Assembly: GCA_035626475.1 (NCBI GenBank)
Contig: DASPNP010000021.1
Coordinates: 62,001-126,000 of the forward strand
Length of the DNA: 64,000 bases
DNA from: DASPKT01 sp035626475
Lineage (GTDB): Bacteria > Pseudomonadota > Alphaproteobacteria > Azospirillales > Azospirillaceae
Direction of reading: 5' to 3'
Both the position numbers and the translations under genes were made by a program. Positions within the stretch are counted from its first letter, which is position 1. Each line of letters opens with the position of its first letter. Positions 48,642 through 57,390 of the stretch are shown here, in pieces. A model generated the notes under the pieces. That model made no database searches, was not told where the DNA came from, and worked only from the letters and a program-made list of their open reading frames with translations.

Positions 48642-50021
48642 ATGACCGACCGCACCCAGAAGCGCCCGCTCGCCTGCCTGATCCTCGCCGCCGGCAAGGG
48701 GACGCGCATGAAGTCCGACCTGCCGAAGGTGCTGCATCCCATCGCCGGGGTGCCGATGGTCGGCCATGTCGTGGCGGCGGCGGAGAGCCTGTCGCCGGAG
48801 CGTATCGTCGTGGTGGTCGGCCCGGGGCAGGAGAGCGTCGCCGCCGCCGTGGCGCCGCACGCTGCTTGCGTGCAGCGGACCCAGCTCGGCACCGCCGACG
48901 CGGTGAAGGCGGCGCGGGACGCGTTGGGCGACTTCCCCGGCGACGTGCTGGTCATGTTCGGCGACACGCCGCTGGTGCGGGCGGAGACGCTGGCCCGCAT
49001 GGTCGAGGCGCGCGGGCAGGCGGGCGACCCGGCGGTGGTGGTGCTGGGCATGCGCCCTGATGATCCCGCCGCCTATGGCCGTCTGGTGCAGGGCGCGGGC
49101 GGCGGGCTGGAGCGGATCGTCGAGTTCCTGGACGCCACGCCGGAGGAGCGCGCCATCGGCCTGTGCAACGCCGGCCTCATGGCCTTCGACGGGACGCGGC
49201 TCTGGCAGATCGTCGACGCCATCGGCAACGAGAACGCCAAGGGCGAGTACTATCTGACCGACGCCGTCGCCGTGGCGCGGGAGCGGGGCTTCGCCTGCGC
49301 CGTGGTCGAGGGCGATCCGGCAGAGGTGGAGGGGGTGAATTCCCGCGCCGAACTCGCCCGGCTGGAGCGGCTGCTGCAGGAGCGGCTGCGCCTCGCCGCC
49401 ATGGTGAATGGCGCCACTCTGAGCGATCCGGACACGGTATGGCTGGCGGCGGACACGAGGCTGGGCCGCGACGTCACCATCGGCCAGAACGTCGTCTTCG
49501 GCCCCGGCGTGACGGTGGAGGACGGGGTGACCATCCTGCCCTTCAGCCACCTGGAAGGCGTGACGGTGCGCCGGAGCGCCAGAATCGGCCCCTTCGCCCG
49601 GCTACGGCCCGGCGCCGACATCGGCGAGGAGGCGCATATCGGCAATTTCGTCGAGGTGAAGGGCTCCACCATCGGCCGCGGCAGCAAGGCCAACCACCTG
49701 GCCTATGTCGGGGACTCGTCCGTGGGCGCCGGCGTCAACATCGGCGCCGGCAGCATCACCTGCAACTATGACGGCTTCCTGAAGCACCGCACCGTGATCG
49801 GCGACGGCGCCTTCATCGGCTCCAACAGCACGTTGGTGGCCCCGGTGGAGATCGGCGCCGGCGCCATCACCGGCGGCGGCAGCGTCGTCACCCAGGACGT
49901 GCCGGCCGACGCGCTGGCGCTGGGGCGCGCCAAGCAGGAGCTGAGGTCCGGCTGGGCCGCCCGCTTCCGCGCGGCCAAGGCGGCGCAGAAGGCGGCCAGG
50001 GCGGCCAAGGCGGGAGGCTGA
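48642..50021 (+). CDS. glmU: Bifunctional N-acetylglucosamine-1-phosphate uridyltransferase / glucosamine-1-phosphate acetyltransferase
   Basis: This enzyme makes UDP-GlcNAc for peptidoglycan and LPS in two steps, cytoplasmic, 459 residues. The N-terminal uridyltransferase has LILAAGKGTRMKS, QLGTADAV and VMFGDTPL. The C-terminal left-handed beta-helix has hexapeptide repeats and the acetyltransferase block NFVEVKGSTIGRGSKANHLAYVGDS. ATG 48642 is used; a GTG four codons upstream is open. It is divergent from the bla-gph pair; glmS, which usually follows, is not next here. Confidence 0.97.
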   Translation: MTDRTQKRPLACLILAAGKGTRMKSDLPKVLHPIAGVPMVGHVVAAAESLSPERIVVVVGPGQESVAAAVAPHAACVQRTQLGTADAVKAARDALGDFPGDVLVMFGDTPLVRAETLARMVEARGQAGDPAVVVLGMRPDDPAAYGRLVQGAGGGLERIVEFLDATPEERAIGLCNAGLMAFDGTRLWQIVDAIGNENAKGEYYLTDAVAVARERGFACAVVEGDPAEVEGVNSRAELARLERLLQERLRLAAMVNGATLSDPDTVWLAADTRLGRDVTIGQNVVFGPGVTVEDGVTILPFSHLEGVTVRRSARIGPFARLRPGADIGEEAHIGNFVEVKGSTIGRGSKANHLAYVGDSSVGAGVNIGAGSITCNYDGFLKHRTVIGDGAFIGSNSTLVAPVEIGAGAITGGGSVVTQDVPADALALGRAKQELRSGWAARFRAAKAAQKAARAAKAGG

Positions 50022-50046
50022 GCCCTCCGCCCGGCCGGATCTTGGA

Positions 50047-50403
50047 TCAGCCGAAGCCGTAGGTCTGCGGGTCGGGCATCGGCCGGCTGTTCATGGCGTT
50101 CGACAGGCCCTTGGCGCTGCGCACGATGAACCAGATCGTCACCAGCAGCAGCAGCGGCCAGCCGATCAGCACGAAGGTCAGGATGAAGCTGCAGAAGCCG
50201 GCGATCAGCCCGATCCAGAAGGTCCGGATCTGGAAATCGTAGTGGCTCTGCAGCCACCCGGATGCCGAGCCGCGGTTCACATAGGCCAGCACCAGCCCGA
50301 CCAGGCTGGTGACGCCCACCACCAGGCTGACCAGGTAAAGGACGTATACGATCTTCACCATGCTGGCGTCGTCGCGCGCCATGCTGCCCGGTTCCATCGA
50401 CAT
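50047..50403 (-). CDS. DUF4870-like membrane protein
   Basis: A 118-residue protein with three predicted transmembrane helices: VYVLYLVSLVVGVTSLVGLV, WIGLIAGFCSFILTFVLIG and LLLLVTIWFIVRSAKGL. The SHYDFQIRTFW segment between helices 1 and 2 is characteristic of DUF4870/YtzI-like membrane proteins. ATG 50401-50403 is used because GGGGGAG lies 8 bases upstream. Function unknown. The terminal DPQTYGFG is a family feature in alphaproteobacteria. It is convergent with glmU (25-base gap). Confidence 0.82.
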   Translation of the reverse strand: MSMEPGSMARDDASMVKIVYVLYLVSLVVGVTSLVGLVLAYVNRGSASGWLQSHYDFQIRTFWIGLIAGFCSFILTFVLIGWPLLLLVTIWFIVRSAKGLSNAMNSRPMPDPQTYGFG

Positions 50404-50623
50404 GCCTTGATCTCCCCCCAGCGCCCATCCCTCATGGCGGCGCTCCGCGAAGTGTAGGGGAACGGGCCGCGGCCGGGGAAGCATCCCCTTCCGCAGGGGC
50501 CGGCCATGAGTTCGCGCGGGTTCCCGCCCGCCGCGCCCGGCGCTATGGTGCCGCCATGAAACGCGACGGACGCGCCGCCTCCGGAAAGCCGGAACCGTCG
50601 GCGCGCCAAGGGAAGGACACGCC

Positions 50624-52129
50624 ATGGACACCCGCATCCCCGCCGGCGACGAGGCCGCCGCCCGCCTCGGCCTGAAGGACCCGACCCTGCTGGTCACCGG
50701 CAAGGCCCCCGTGGCCGGCCAGTGGGTGGCGGCCGATGGCGGCGCCGCCGTCACCATCCTCGACCCCGCCACCGGCGAGGCGGTGGGCGCGGTGCCGGAC
50801 ATGGGCGCCGCCGAGACCCGCCGCGCCATCGAGGGCGCCCGCGACGCCATGGTCGCCTGGCGGGCGAAGACGGCCAAGGAGCGGGCGGTCGTCCTGCGCC
50901 GCTGGTACGACGCCATCATGGCGAACCAGGAGGATTTGGCGCGCATCCTGACGGCCGAGCAGGGCAAGCCGCTGGCCGAGGCACGGGGCGAGATCGCCTA
51001 CGGCGCCAGCTTCATCGACTGGTTCGCGGAGGAGGGGCGGCGGATCTATGGCGACGTGATCCCGACCTTCGCCCAGGACAAGCGCATCGTGGTGGTGAAG
51101 GAGCCGATCGGCGTCACCGCCGCCATCACGCCCTGGAACTTCCCCAACGCCATGATCACCCGCAAGGTCGGGCCGGCTCTGGCGGCGGGCTGCCCGATGG
51201 TGATCAAGCCGGCGCCGCAGACGCCCTTCTCGGCCCTGGCGATGGTGGTGCTGGCGGAGCGCGCGGGCCTGCCGGCCGGGCTGCTGTCGGTCGTGCCCTC
51301 GTCCGAGGCCCGCGCCGCCGAGATCGGGGCGGAGATGACCGGCAACCCGATCGTGCGCAAGCTCTCCTTCACCGGCTCCACCGCGGTGGGCAAGAAGCTG
51401 ATGGCGGCCTGCGCCGGCACGGTGAAGAAGGTCAGCCTGGAGCTGGGCGGCAACGCGCCCTTCATCGTCTTCGACGACGCGGATCTCGACGCCGCGGTGA
51501 AGGGGGCGATGATCTCCAAGTACCGCAATGCCGGCCAGACCTGCGTCTGCGCCAACCGCATCTATGTGCAGGAGGGCGTCTATGACGCCTTCGTCGACAA
51601 GCTCTCCAAGGCGGTCGCGGACCTGAAGGTCGGCGTCGGCACCGGCGAGGGCGTCACCACCGGCCCGCTGATCAACGACCGCGCCGTGGCGAAGGTCGAG
51701 GACCATGTCGCCGACGCCCTGTCCAAGGGCGCGCGGCTGGTGCGCGGCGGCAAGCGGCACGATCTCGGACGCACCTTCTACGAGCCGACCATCCTGGCCG
51801 ACGTGACGCCCGCCATGAAGGTGGCGCGGGAGGAGACCTTCGGCCCCGTGGCGCCGCTGTTCCGCTTCCAAAACGAGGCCGACGCCATCCGCATGGCCAA
51901 CGACACCGAGTTCGGCCTGGCCTGCTACTTCTACACCCGCGACATCGGCCGCGCCTGGCGGGTGGGCGAGGCGCTGGAGTACGGCATCGTCGGCATCAAC
52001 GAGGGCATCATCTCCACCGAGGTCGCCCCCTTCGGCGGCGTCAAGGAGAGCGGCACCGGCCGCGAGGGCAGCAAGTACGGCATCGAGGACTATCTCGAGG
52101 TGAAGTACATGCTGATGGGCGGGGTGTGA
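50624..52129 (+). CDS. gabD: NAD(P)-dependent succinate-semialdehyde dehydrogenase
   Basis: This aldehyde dehydrogenase oxidises succinate semialdehyde to succinate in 4-aminobutyrate degradation. It has 501 residues, cytoplasmic. Key features: the PWNFPNAMITRK nucleotide-binding segment, FTGSTAVGKKL, the catalytic Glu in LELGGNAPFIV and the catalytic Cys in GQTCVCANR; the C-terminal GVKESGTGREGSKYG is typical of GabD. The double Cys (TCVC) is also usual for SSADH. ATG 50624 is supported by GGAAGGA upstream. No gabT is adjacent. Confidence 0.92.
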   Translation: MDTRIPAGDEAAARLGLKDPTLLVTGKAPVAGQWVAADGGAAVTILDPATGEAVGAVPDMGAAETRRAIEGARDAMVAWRAKTAKERAVVLRRWYDAIMANQEDLARILTAEQGKPLAEARGEIAYGASFIDWFAEEGRRIYGDVIPTFAQDKRIVVVKEPIGVTAAITPWNFPNAMITRKVGPALAAGCPMVIKPAPQTPFSALAMVVLAERAGLPAGLLSVVPSSEARAAEIGAEMTGNPIVRKLSFTGSTAVGKKLMAACAGTVKKVSLELGGNAPFIVFDDADLDAAVKGAMISKYRNAGQTCVCANRIYVQEGVYDAFVDKLSKAVADLKVGVGTGEGVTTGPLINDRAVAKVEDHVADALSKGARLVRGGKRHDLGRTFYEPTILADVTPAMKVAREETFGPVAPLFRFQNEADAIRMANDTEFGLACYFYTRDIGRAWRVGEALEYGIVGINEGIISTEVAPFGGVKESGTGREGSKYGIEDYLEVKYMLMGGV

Positions 52130-52135
52130 GGCGAA

Positions 52136-52352
52136 ATATCCCTCTCCCCTTGTGGGAAAGGGATGGGTATCTGGTGAGGCTGCGCCGTGGTGCGTCCTTC
52201 GACAAGCTCAGGATGAGGAAGGGGAATGCCAGGCACTCCTGGCTTTTCTCCGCACCGGTCCCACCGGGAGCAACAAAATCATCCTCATGCTGAGCTTGTC
52301 GAAGCACGCACCACGACGTCGCCGACCCCTCTCCCGCAAGGGGAGAGGGATT
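52136..52352. repeat. Composite: CCCTCTCC repeat copy 3 around GTCCTTCGACAAGCTC element copy 5
   Basis: The outer arms CCCTCTCCCCTTGTGGGAAA (52141 region) and CTCTCCCGCAAGGGGAGAGG (52328 region) enclose a full palindromic element at about 52191-52312 (TGCGTCCTTCGACAAGCTCA ... AGCTTGTCGAAGCACGCA). One family appears to sit inside the other. Confidence 0.85.
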
Positions 52353-52361
52353 TTGGAGCAT

Positions 52362-53279
52362 TCACTCCTTCAGGAAGCCCGTCGCCGCCGGGACGAAGTG
52401 GCCGGCGCAGAACAGCACGGCCATGTGGCCGCAGTCCGGCGTCGTCACCAGCCTGGCGCCGGGGATGCCCGCGGCAAGGCGCTGGCCGACCTCGAGCGGG
52501 ACCAGCTTGTCCGGCTCGCCCCAGTAGACCAGCGTCGGCACGGTGATCTGGCCGAGGCGCTCGTCCATCAGGTCGGCGCCGGTGCCCATGGACTGCATCA
52601 TCTTCATGTTGGTGTCCTGCATGCCCTTGAACATGCGGACCAGGTCGCGGTTGACGAACTCCGGCAGCGGCGTCGGCGCCGGCGGGGCCATCAGGGCCCG
52701 CAGCTTCTCGATGTCGGCGGGCTGCTGCGGGAAGAAGACGGCCGGGTCGAAGGCCAGGTCGAACTTCACGCCCGAGGAATTCGCCAGGATCAGCTTGTCG
52801 ATCAGCTCGGGGCGCGAGGCGGCGGCGTGCATCGCCACCCAGCCGCCCATGGAGACGCCGAACAGGTTGGTGCGGCCCAGCTTCTTGGCCTCGATGAAGT
52901 CGGTGACCAGCTTGGACTGGGCGGCGATGGAGTAGCCGTCGGCCGGCTTGTCGGTGTCGCCGTAGCCCAGCAGGTCGATGGCGAAGACCTGGAAATTCGG
53001 CGCCATGCCCACCAGCAGCGGCACCATCAAATTGGCGTCGCTGGAGAAGCCGTGCACCAGCACCAGCGGCTCGCCCTTGCCGTAGGCGTAGTAATGGACG
53101 CGGGTACCGCCCACGTCGGCGTAGTTCTCCTCAATGCCCGCCATGCGCATGCGCAGCTTGTTGAAGGCGGTGTTCACCGTCAGCGGCCGCCAGAAATAGA
53201 AGGCGCCCATCGCCATGGCGATCAGGACGAGCACGCCGACGACACGCAGGGCGATGCGGGAAACGGAACTCTTTGCCAT
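52362..53279 (-). CDS. Alpha/beta hydrolase with N-terminal membrane anchor
   Basis: A 305-residue alpha/beta hydrolase. Residues about 8-28 (RIALRVVGVLVLIAMAMGAF) form a signal anchor, so the catalytic domain is probably periplasmic. The oxyanion segment is VLVHGFSSD, the nucleophile elbow GVSMGGWVAMH with Ser, the acid in VYWGEPDKL and the His in CGHMAVLF. It is similar to lipase/esterase or 2-hydroxy-acyl hydrolases; the substrate is unknown. ATG 53277-53279 is used, the upstream frame being spurious. Neighbours offer no clue. Confidence 0.87.
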   Translation of the reverse strand: MAKSSVSRIALRVVGVLVLIAMAMGAFYFWRPLTVNTAFNKLRMRMAGIEENYADVGGTRVHYYAYGKGEPLVLVHGFSSDANLMVPLLVGMAPNFQVFAIDLLGYGDTDKPADGYSIAAQSKLVTDFIEAKKLGRTNLFGVSMGGWVAMHAAASRPELIDKLILANSSGVKFDLAFDPAVFFPQQPADIEKLRALMAPPAPTPLPEFVNRDLVRMFKGMQDTNMKMMQSMGTGADLMDERLGQITVPTLVYWGEPDKLVPLEVGQRLAAGIPGARLVTTPDCGHMAVLFCAGHFVPAATGFLKE

Positions 53280-53660
53280 CGAGGGTACCCCGGACGTTTG
53301 TAGCGCGGGCAGGTTAGGGGAGGGGCGGCGGCGCCGCAAGCGGCCTATGTTTCAGGGGCTTGGCGGCCGTCCCTCCGATCCCGCCCGAGCCAGTCGCCGC
53401 CAAGTATCGCGGGCCGGGATTTGTTCCGCCGAACTTTGGGGGTGCGGCTGGGACTTCGGGCTCAGCGGGACAGGGGGGCTTATCCGAGTCGGGTACCACG
53501 ATGTCCGCATACTAGGCGTGCGGTGGGTCGTCCGGGCGCCCCGAGCCTATCCCCGTGGCGGGGCACCGAAAGAGGACCGTGACCGCGGAGCCCGGCGGGC
53601 CTCAAATCCGTTTGTCACCGGGGGCGAGATGTCCCCCGCCTCGCCACCGAGGAATATGCC
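53280..53660. other. Intergenic region without recognised gene
   Basis: About 380 bases separate the divergent hydrolase and response-regulator genes. One small inverted repeat, GTTC-CGCC-GAAC (about 53424), is seen, but it is not the LexA form used by this group. No other signal was identified. Confidence 0.5.
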
Positions 53661-54110
53661 ATGACCGACAAGCCCCGCGTCCTCATCGTCGAAGACGATG
53701 CCCTGACGGCCCTCTTCCTGCAGAACCTCGTGACCGACATGGGGTGCGACGTCTGCGGACTGGCCTCCACCGGCCCGCGCGCCGTCGCGCTCGCGGACTA
53801 TCACCGCCCCGACCTGGTCCTGTGCGACATCCGTCTCGCCAAGGGCACGGACGGGCTGGCCGCCGCCAAGCAGATGCGCAAGGAGCTGAAGCTGGAGGTC
53901 GTCATCATGTCCGGCTGGCTGGGCGAGATGGAGGTCGACGAGGTCATCCGCGACCTGCCCACCATCCGCAAGCCCTTCACCGCCGACCAGGTGAAGAGCG
54001 TGCTCCAGCGTTGCCTCGACCTGCCCGAGGAGGTGGAGGAGACGCCGACCGTGGCCCGCCTGGGCCGCCGGCCGCCGCGGGCGACGCTGAGCCAGATCGC
54101 CGCCGTCTGA
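53661..54110 (+). CDS. Single-domain response regulator
   Basis: A 149-residue receiver-only protein. The acidic pair is in VEDDALTA, the phosphoacceptor Asp in LVLCDIRLAKGTDG, the Thr/Ser in VIMSGW and the conserved Lys in TIRKPFTADQ. A short, proline-rich C-terminal tail (residues 122-149) has no DNA-binding domain, so it acts by protein contact or as a phosphate sink. The IRLAKGTDGLAAAKQM segment resembles the receiver of PhyR/Rcp-type alphaproteobacterial regulators. No histidine kinase is adjacent. ATG 53661 has GAGGAA upstream. Confidence 0.88.
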   Translation: MTDKPRVLIVEDDALTALFLQNLVTDMGCDVCGLASTGPRAVALADYHRPDLVLCDIRLAKGTDGLAAAKQMRKELKLEVVIMSGWLGEMEVDEVIRDLPTIRKPFTADQVKSVLQRCLDLPEEVEETPTVARLGRRPPRATLSQIAAV

Positions 54111-54320
54111 TCCCTTCCGGGGTCGATGGCGCGGGGACGGGAGGGGCGGCGCGAGAGCCCCTCCCGGACTTCCCCGCCCATGCGCTGCACAGCTGCTCCA
54201 AGGGCGGCCGCGCCGCCCCTCTCCCGCCGCAATCCTGGCGCAGGATGGCGGTTGACCGTCCCGAGACCGGCGTTCCCGCCTCCATGGTGGGCTGCCGGCA
54301 TCCGTGACCCGGAGAGGGAG

Positions 54321-54743
54321 ATGACCCGCACCCGCGCCGTTCCGCTCCATGCCCTGATCCTGGGCGCCGCCCTGCTCGCGGCCTTGCCGGCCCTTGCCCA
54401 GGACAAGCCGCCGCCCGAGCTGCCGCCGCGCGAAAGCCTCGGCGCCGGCAACGACTGCACCTGGGCGCGCACCATCGACGACTGGCAGGCCGTCGACCGC
54501 GAGCACATCATCATCAAGGGGCCCAGCAAGCGCGACCGATTCCTGGTGCGCTTCGGCGGCGCCTGCACCATGAGCGACCCGAAATTCGAAAGCCAGATCG
54601 GCATCCAGTCCAGCGACGAGCGTCTCTGCCCCTATGGCGGCGACGCGTTGCTGCTGGACGGCGAGCGCTGCACCATCCTGAACATGTGGAAGCTGCCCCC
54701 GGAGGGTCAGCCCTCCGCGACCGTGGCCCCCTCGGGCGGGTAG
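54321..54743 (+). CDS. Secreted small hypothetical protein (DUF6491-like)
   Basis: A 140-residue exported protein with a signal peptide (residues 1-24, LALPALAQ-like end). The mature part has CTWARTIDDWQAVDREHIIIKG and RFLVRFGGACTMSDPKFESQIG, and two more Cys (RLCPYGG, ERCTIL) that could form disulfides with the first ones. This layout matches small periplasmic proteins of the DUF6491 type. ATG 54321 is preceded by GGAGAGGGAG, a strong ribosome site. Function unknown. Confidence 0.82.
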   Translation: MTRTRAVPLHALILGAALLAALPALAQDKPPPELPPRESLGAGNDCTWARTIDDWQAVDREHIIIKGPSKRDRFLVRFGGACTMSDPKFESQIGIQSSDERLCPYGGDALLLDGERCTILNMWKLPPEGQPSATVAPSGG

Positions 54744-54780
54744 GTGACGGATGGTGACGGCCCCGGGCAGCGCTGAGGTT

Positions 54781-54891
54781 GTGCGTGCTTCGACAGGCTC
54801 AGCATGAGGGGGGGGCGCTGCTCCCGGTGAACGAACCAGAAGTGCCTCGCGTACTCCCTCCCTCATGCTGAGCTTGTCGAAGGACGCACCA
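54781..54891. repeat. Palindromic dispersed element, GTCCTTCGACAAGCTC family, copy 6
   Basis: The left arm is GTGCGTGCTTCGACAGGCTC and the right arm GAGCTTGTCGAAGGACGCAC. The centre has AACCAGAAGTGCCTCGCG, in the orientation of copy 3. Confidence 0.83.
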
Positions 54892-54917
54892 CGATTCAGC
54901 TCCGCCCGGCGCCGCTC

Positions 54918-55463
54918 CTACACCCATTCTTCCCGCCGGACGCGGTAGTACATCACCGGCCCGTCCTCGTCCTCCTCGACACGGACCAGCCGGTAGCCGA
55001 TCCCCTCCAGGATGCGGCGGGAGGCGGCGTTGCCGGGATCGACCGTGGCGATGATCTCCGCCAGCCCGAAGCGGGTGAAACCCAGCGCCGTCACCCTCAG
55101 GGCGATCCGCCGGCCCAGCCCGCCGCCCCAGCGCGCCCGCTCGAAGCCGTAGATGATCTCCGGTTCCGGCCGGGGACCGCGGCCGGGCGGGATGATGCCG
55201 GCCCAGCCGAACAGCCGGTCGTCCGCCGGGTCGGCCAGGGCGAAGGTGCCGTAGCCGAATGCGGCGTAGTTGCGCCGCGAATTCTCGATCCAGAGCGTCA
55301 CCTTCTCCGCCGGCAGCACCGTGCCGTCGCCGACGTACCGTACCACGTCAGGGTCGTTGGTGACGGCGAACAGGTCGGCATGGTCGGCGGGGCGCAGCCG
55401 GCGCAGGCGGAAGCCCGGCTCCTCGTGCAGGGCTGACTCGCTCCCCGTTGCGTCATCTGCCAT
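54918..55463 (-). CDS. GNAT-family N-acetyltransferase
   Basis: A 181-residue acetyltransferase of the RimJ/RimL-like (Acetyltransf_3) group. Visible features are FRLRRLRPADHADLF, the acetyl-CoA P-loop-like segment ERARWGGGLGRRIALR and the C-terminal NAASRRILEGIGYR, which is the standard RimJ/L-type ending. The substrate may be a ribosomal protein or small molecule. ATG 55461-55463 gives the family start; upstream open codons run into the divergent gor promoter region. Confidence 0.87.
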   Translation of the reverse strand: MADDATGSESALHEEPGFRLRRLRPADHADLFAVTNDPDVVRYVGDGTVLPAEKVTLWIENSRRNYAAFGYGTFALADPADDRLFGWAGIIPPGRGPRPEPEIIYGFERARWGGGLGRRIALRVTALGFTRFGLAEIIATVDPGNAASRRILEGIGYRLVRVEEDEDGPVMYYRVRREEWV

Positions 55464-55548
55464 GAACCCCACCTCCTGAATCGACACCGGCCCGGCGCTG
55501 GGGCAAAAGACCACGACAAGCGCGAGCCCATCAAGGAGTGCCGACCCC

Positions 55549-56925
55549 ATGGCGAGCTACGATTTCGACCTCTTCACCATCGGCGCCGGGTCCGGCGGCG
55601 TGCGCGCGGCCCGCATCGCCGGGCAGCACGGGGCGAAGGTCGCCGTCGCGGAGGCGGGGCGCTTCGGCGGCACCTGCGTCAATGTCGGCTGCGTGCCGAA
55701 GAAGCTCATGGTCTACGCCGCCCAGTTCGCCCACGGCTTCGAGGATGCGCCCGGCTTCGGCTGGACCGTCGGCGAGCGCAGCCACGACTGGGCCCGCTTC
55801 ATCGCCGCCAAGGATGCGGAGATTAACAGGCTGAACGGCATCTACCGGCGCCTGCTGGAGGGATCCGGCGCGACCATCTTCGAGGGGCGCGCCAAGCTGG
55901 TCGACGCCCACACGGTCGAGGTGAACGGGCAGCGGGTGACGGCCGAGCGCATCCTGGTCGCCGTCGGCGGCTGGCCGGAGCTCCCGGACGAGCCCGGGGC
56001 GAAGGAGTACGGCATCACCTCCAACGAGGTGTTCGAGCTGAAGGAGATGCCGCGCCGCATCCTGATCGCCGGCGGCGGCTACATCGCCACCGAATTCGCC
56101 GGCATTTTCAACGGGCTGGGCGCGGACGTCACCCAAATCTACCGCGGCAAGCAGATCCTGCGCGGCTTCGACCGCGACGTGCGCGAGTTCCTGACCGAGG
56201 AGCTGGTGAAGTCCGGCGTGCATCTGCGCCTCAACACGGTGATCCAGCGCATCGAGAAGACGGGCGAGTGCCTGGTGGCGACCCTGTCGGACGGCCGCAT
56301 CCTGGAGGTGGACCAGGTGCTCTACGCCATCGGCCGCCGGCCGCTGACCCGCGACCTCGGGCTGGAGGCGGCCGGCGTCGAGCTGGACGCCTACGGCGCC
56401 ATCATCATCAACGACCAGTACCAGACCAGCGTGCCCAGCATCTACGCGCTGGGAGACGTGACCAACCGCGTCAACCTGACGCCGGTGGCGCTGGCCGAGG
56501 GCCATGTGCTGGCCGACCGGCTGTATGGAAAGCGGCCGGGCCGCGAGGTCAACTACGACAACATTCCGACCGCCGTCTTCTCAGACCCGCCGGTCGCCTG
56601 CGTCGGGCTGACGGAGGAGGAGGCGCGCAGGCGCCTGGGCAAGGTCGACGTCTACCGCACCACCTTCAAGCCGATGAAGAACACGCTGGCCGGCCGCGAC
56701 CAGCGCACCCTGATGAAGCTGGTGGTCGATCCGGCCAACGACCGAGTCATCGGCGCCCACATGGTCGGGGCCGACACGCCGGAGATGATCCAGGCCGTGG
56801 CCGTGGCGATGAACGCCGGCGCCACCAAATGGCACTTCGACAACACCATCGGCCTGCACCCCACCGCCGCCGAGGAGTTCGTCACGCTGCGGACCAAGGC
56901 GCCGGAGCCCGTCGAGGATGAGTGA
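55549..56925 (+). CDS. gor: Glutathione-disulfide reductase
   Basis: A FAD-containing reductase that keeps glutathione reduced using NADPH, 458 residues, cytoplasmic. FAD-binding GAGSGGVRAARIAGQHG, redox-active CVNVGC (Cys45-x4-Cys50 region), the NAD(P)-binding AGGGYIATEFAGIFNGLG, and the C-terminal dimer HPTAAEEFVTLR with catalytic His. VNYDNIPTAVFSDPPVACVG is typical of plant/alphaproteobacterial-type GR. ATG 55549 has AAGGAG upstream. Divergent from the GNAT gene. Confidence 0.95.
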   Translation: MASYDFDLFTIGAGSGGVRAARIAGQHGAKVAVAEAGRFGGTCVNVGCVPKKLMVYAAQFAHGFEDAPGFGWTVGERSHDWARFIAAKDAEINRLNGIYRRLLEGSGATIFEGRAKLVDAHTVEVNGQRVTAERILVAVGGWPELPDEPGAKEYGITSNEVFELKEMPRRILIAGGGYIATEFAGIFNGLGADVTQIYRGKQILRGFDRDVREFLTEELVKSGVHLRLNTVIQRIEKTGECLVATLSDGRILEVDQVLYAIGRRPLTRDLGLEAAGVELDAYGAIIINDQYQTSVPSIYALGDVTNRVNLTPVALAEGHVLADRLYGKRPGREVNYDNIPTAVFSDPPVACVGLTEEEARRRLGKVDVYRTTFKPMKNTLAGRDQRTLMKLVVDPANDRVIGAHMVGADTPEMIQAVAVAMNAGATKWHFDNTIGLHPTAAEEFVTLRTKAPEPVEDE

Positions 56926-56928
56926 GGG

Positions 56929-57390
56929 TCAGGGGGCGTCCCGCTCGGTCGCGCGCAGCAGCGCGTCCCAGTCGTCGGGCGGGTCGCCGCCCAGGACCAT
57001 GCGCCGGAAGACCTCGTAAGGATCGCTCTTGGCGCCCGCCTTGCGCAACGAGTTCTCGTCGTTGATCCAGGCGTAGATGATGGTCCTGGAGGCGCTGTCG
57101 TAGCGGTAGAACAGCCGGAAGCGCTGGAAGAACTTGGCCCGGCGCCAATGCTTGAATTCCGGTCCCAGCGTCCGGCCCTGGCGGAACTGCGGGGCACCGG
57201 GGTCCTGCGGGATTTCCCCATAGATCAGCGCATCGACGCGCTTGAGCAGCTTGGCCTTGGGATGCGCCGCCGTACCGGCCGGGTCCCGCTCGCTCAGCCG
57301 CTCCACCTCGTCGGCCAGCGGCCCGTAGATTTCGCGGAAGCGGGGATGCAGCAGCAGGCGCCAGCCATTGACCTCGATCGGGCCGCTCAC
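56929..57390 (-). CDS. yhaV: Type II toxin YhaV (RNase)
   Basis: A 153-residue toxin of the YhaV family, a RelE-superfamily ribonuclease that inhibits translation. Family features: GWRLLLHPRFREIYGPL, HPKAKLLKRVDALI, FRQGRTLGPEFKHWRRAKFFQRFRLFYRYDS, and IIYAWINDENSLRKAGAKSDPY. It starts with GTG at 57388-57390, which overlaps the antitoxin stop (GTGA), coupling the two. It is convergent with gor (3-base gap). The pair may be a chromosomal addiction or stress module. Confidence 0.92.
   Translation of the reverse strand: MSGPIEVNGWRLLLHPRFREIYGPLADEVERLSERDPAGTAAHPKAKLLKRVDALIYGEIPQDPGAPQFRQGRTLGPEFKHWRRAKFFQRFRLFYRYDSASRTIIYAWINDENSLRKAGAKSDPYEVFRRMVLGGDPPDDWDALLRATERDAP

Noticed and set aside
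53420..53440. GTTC-CGCC-GAAC as a LexA box
   Set aside because: Alphaproteobacterial LexA sites are direct repeats GTTC-N7-GTTC; this is an inverted repeat without an SOS gene nearby.
53215..53664. 149-aa open frame before the response regulator
   Set aside because: Arg/Gly/Pro-rich translation in a GC-rich gap with no ribosome site; it overlaps the divergent hydrolase start.
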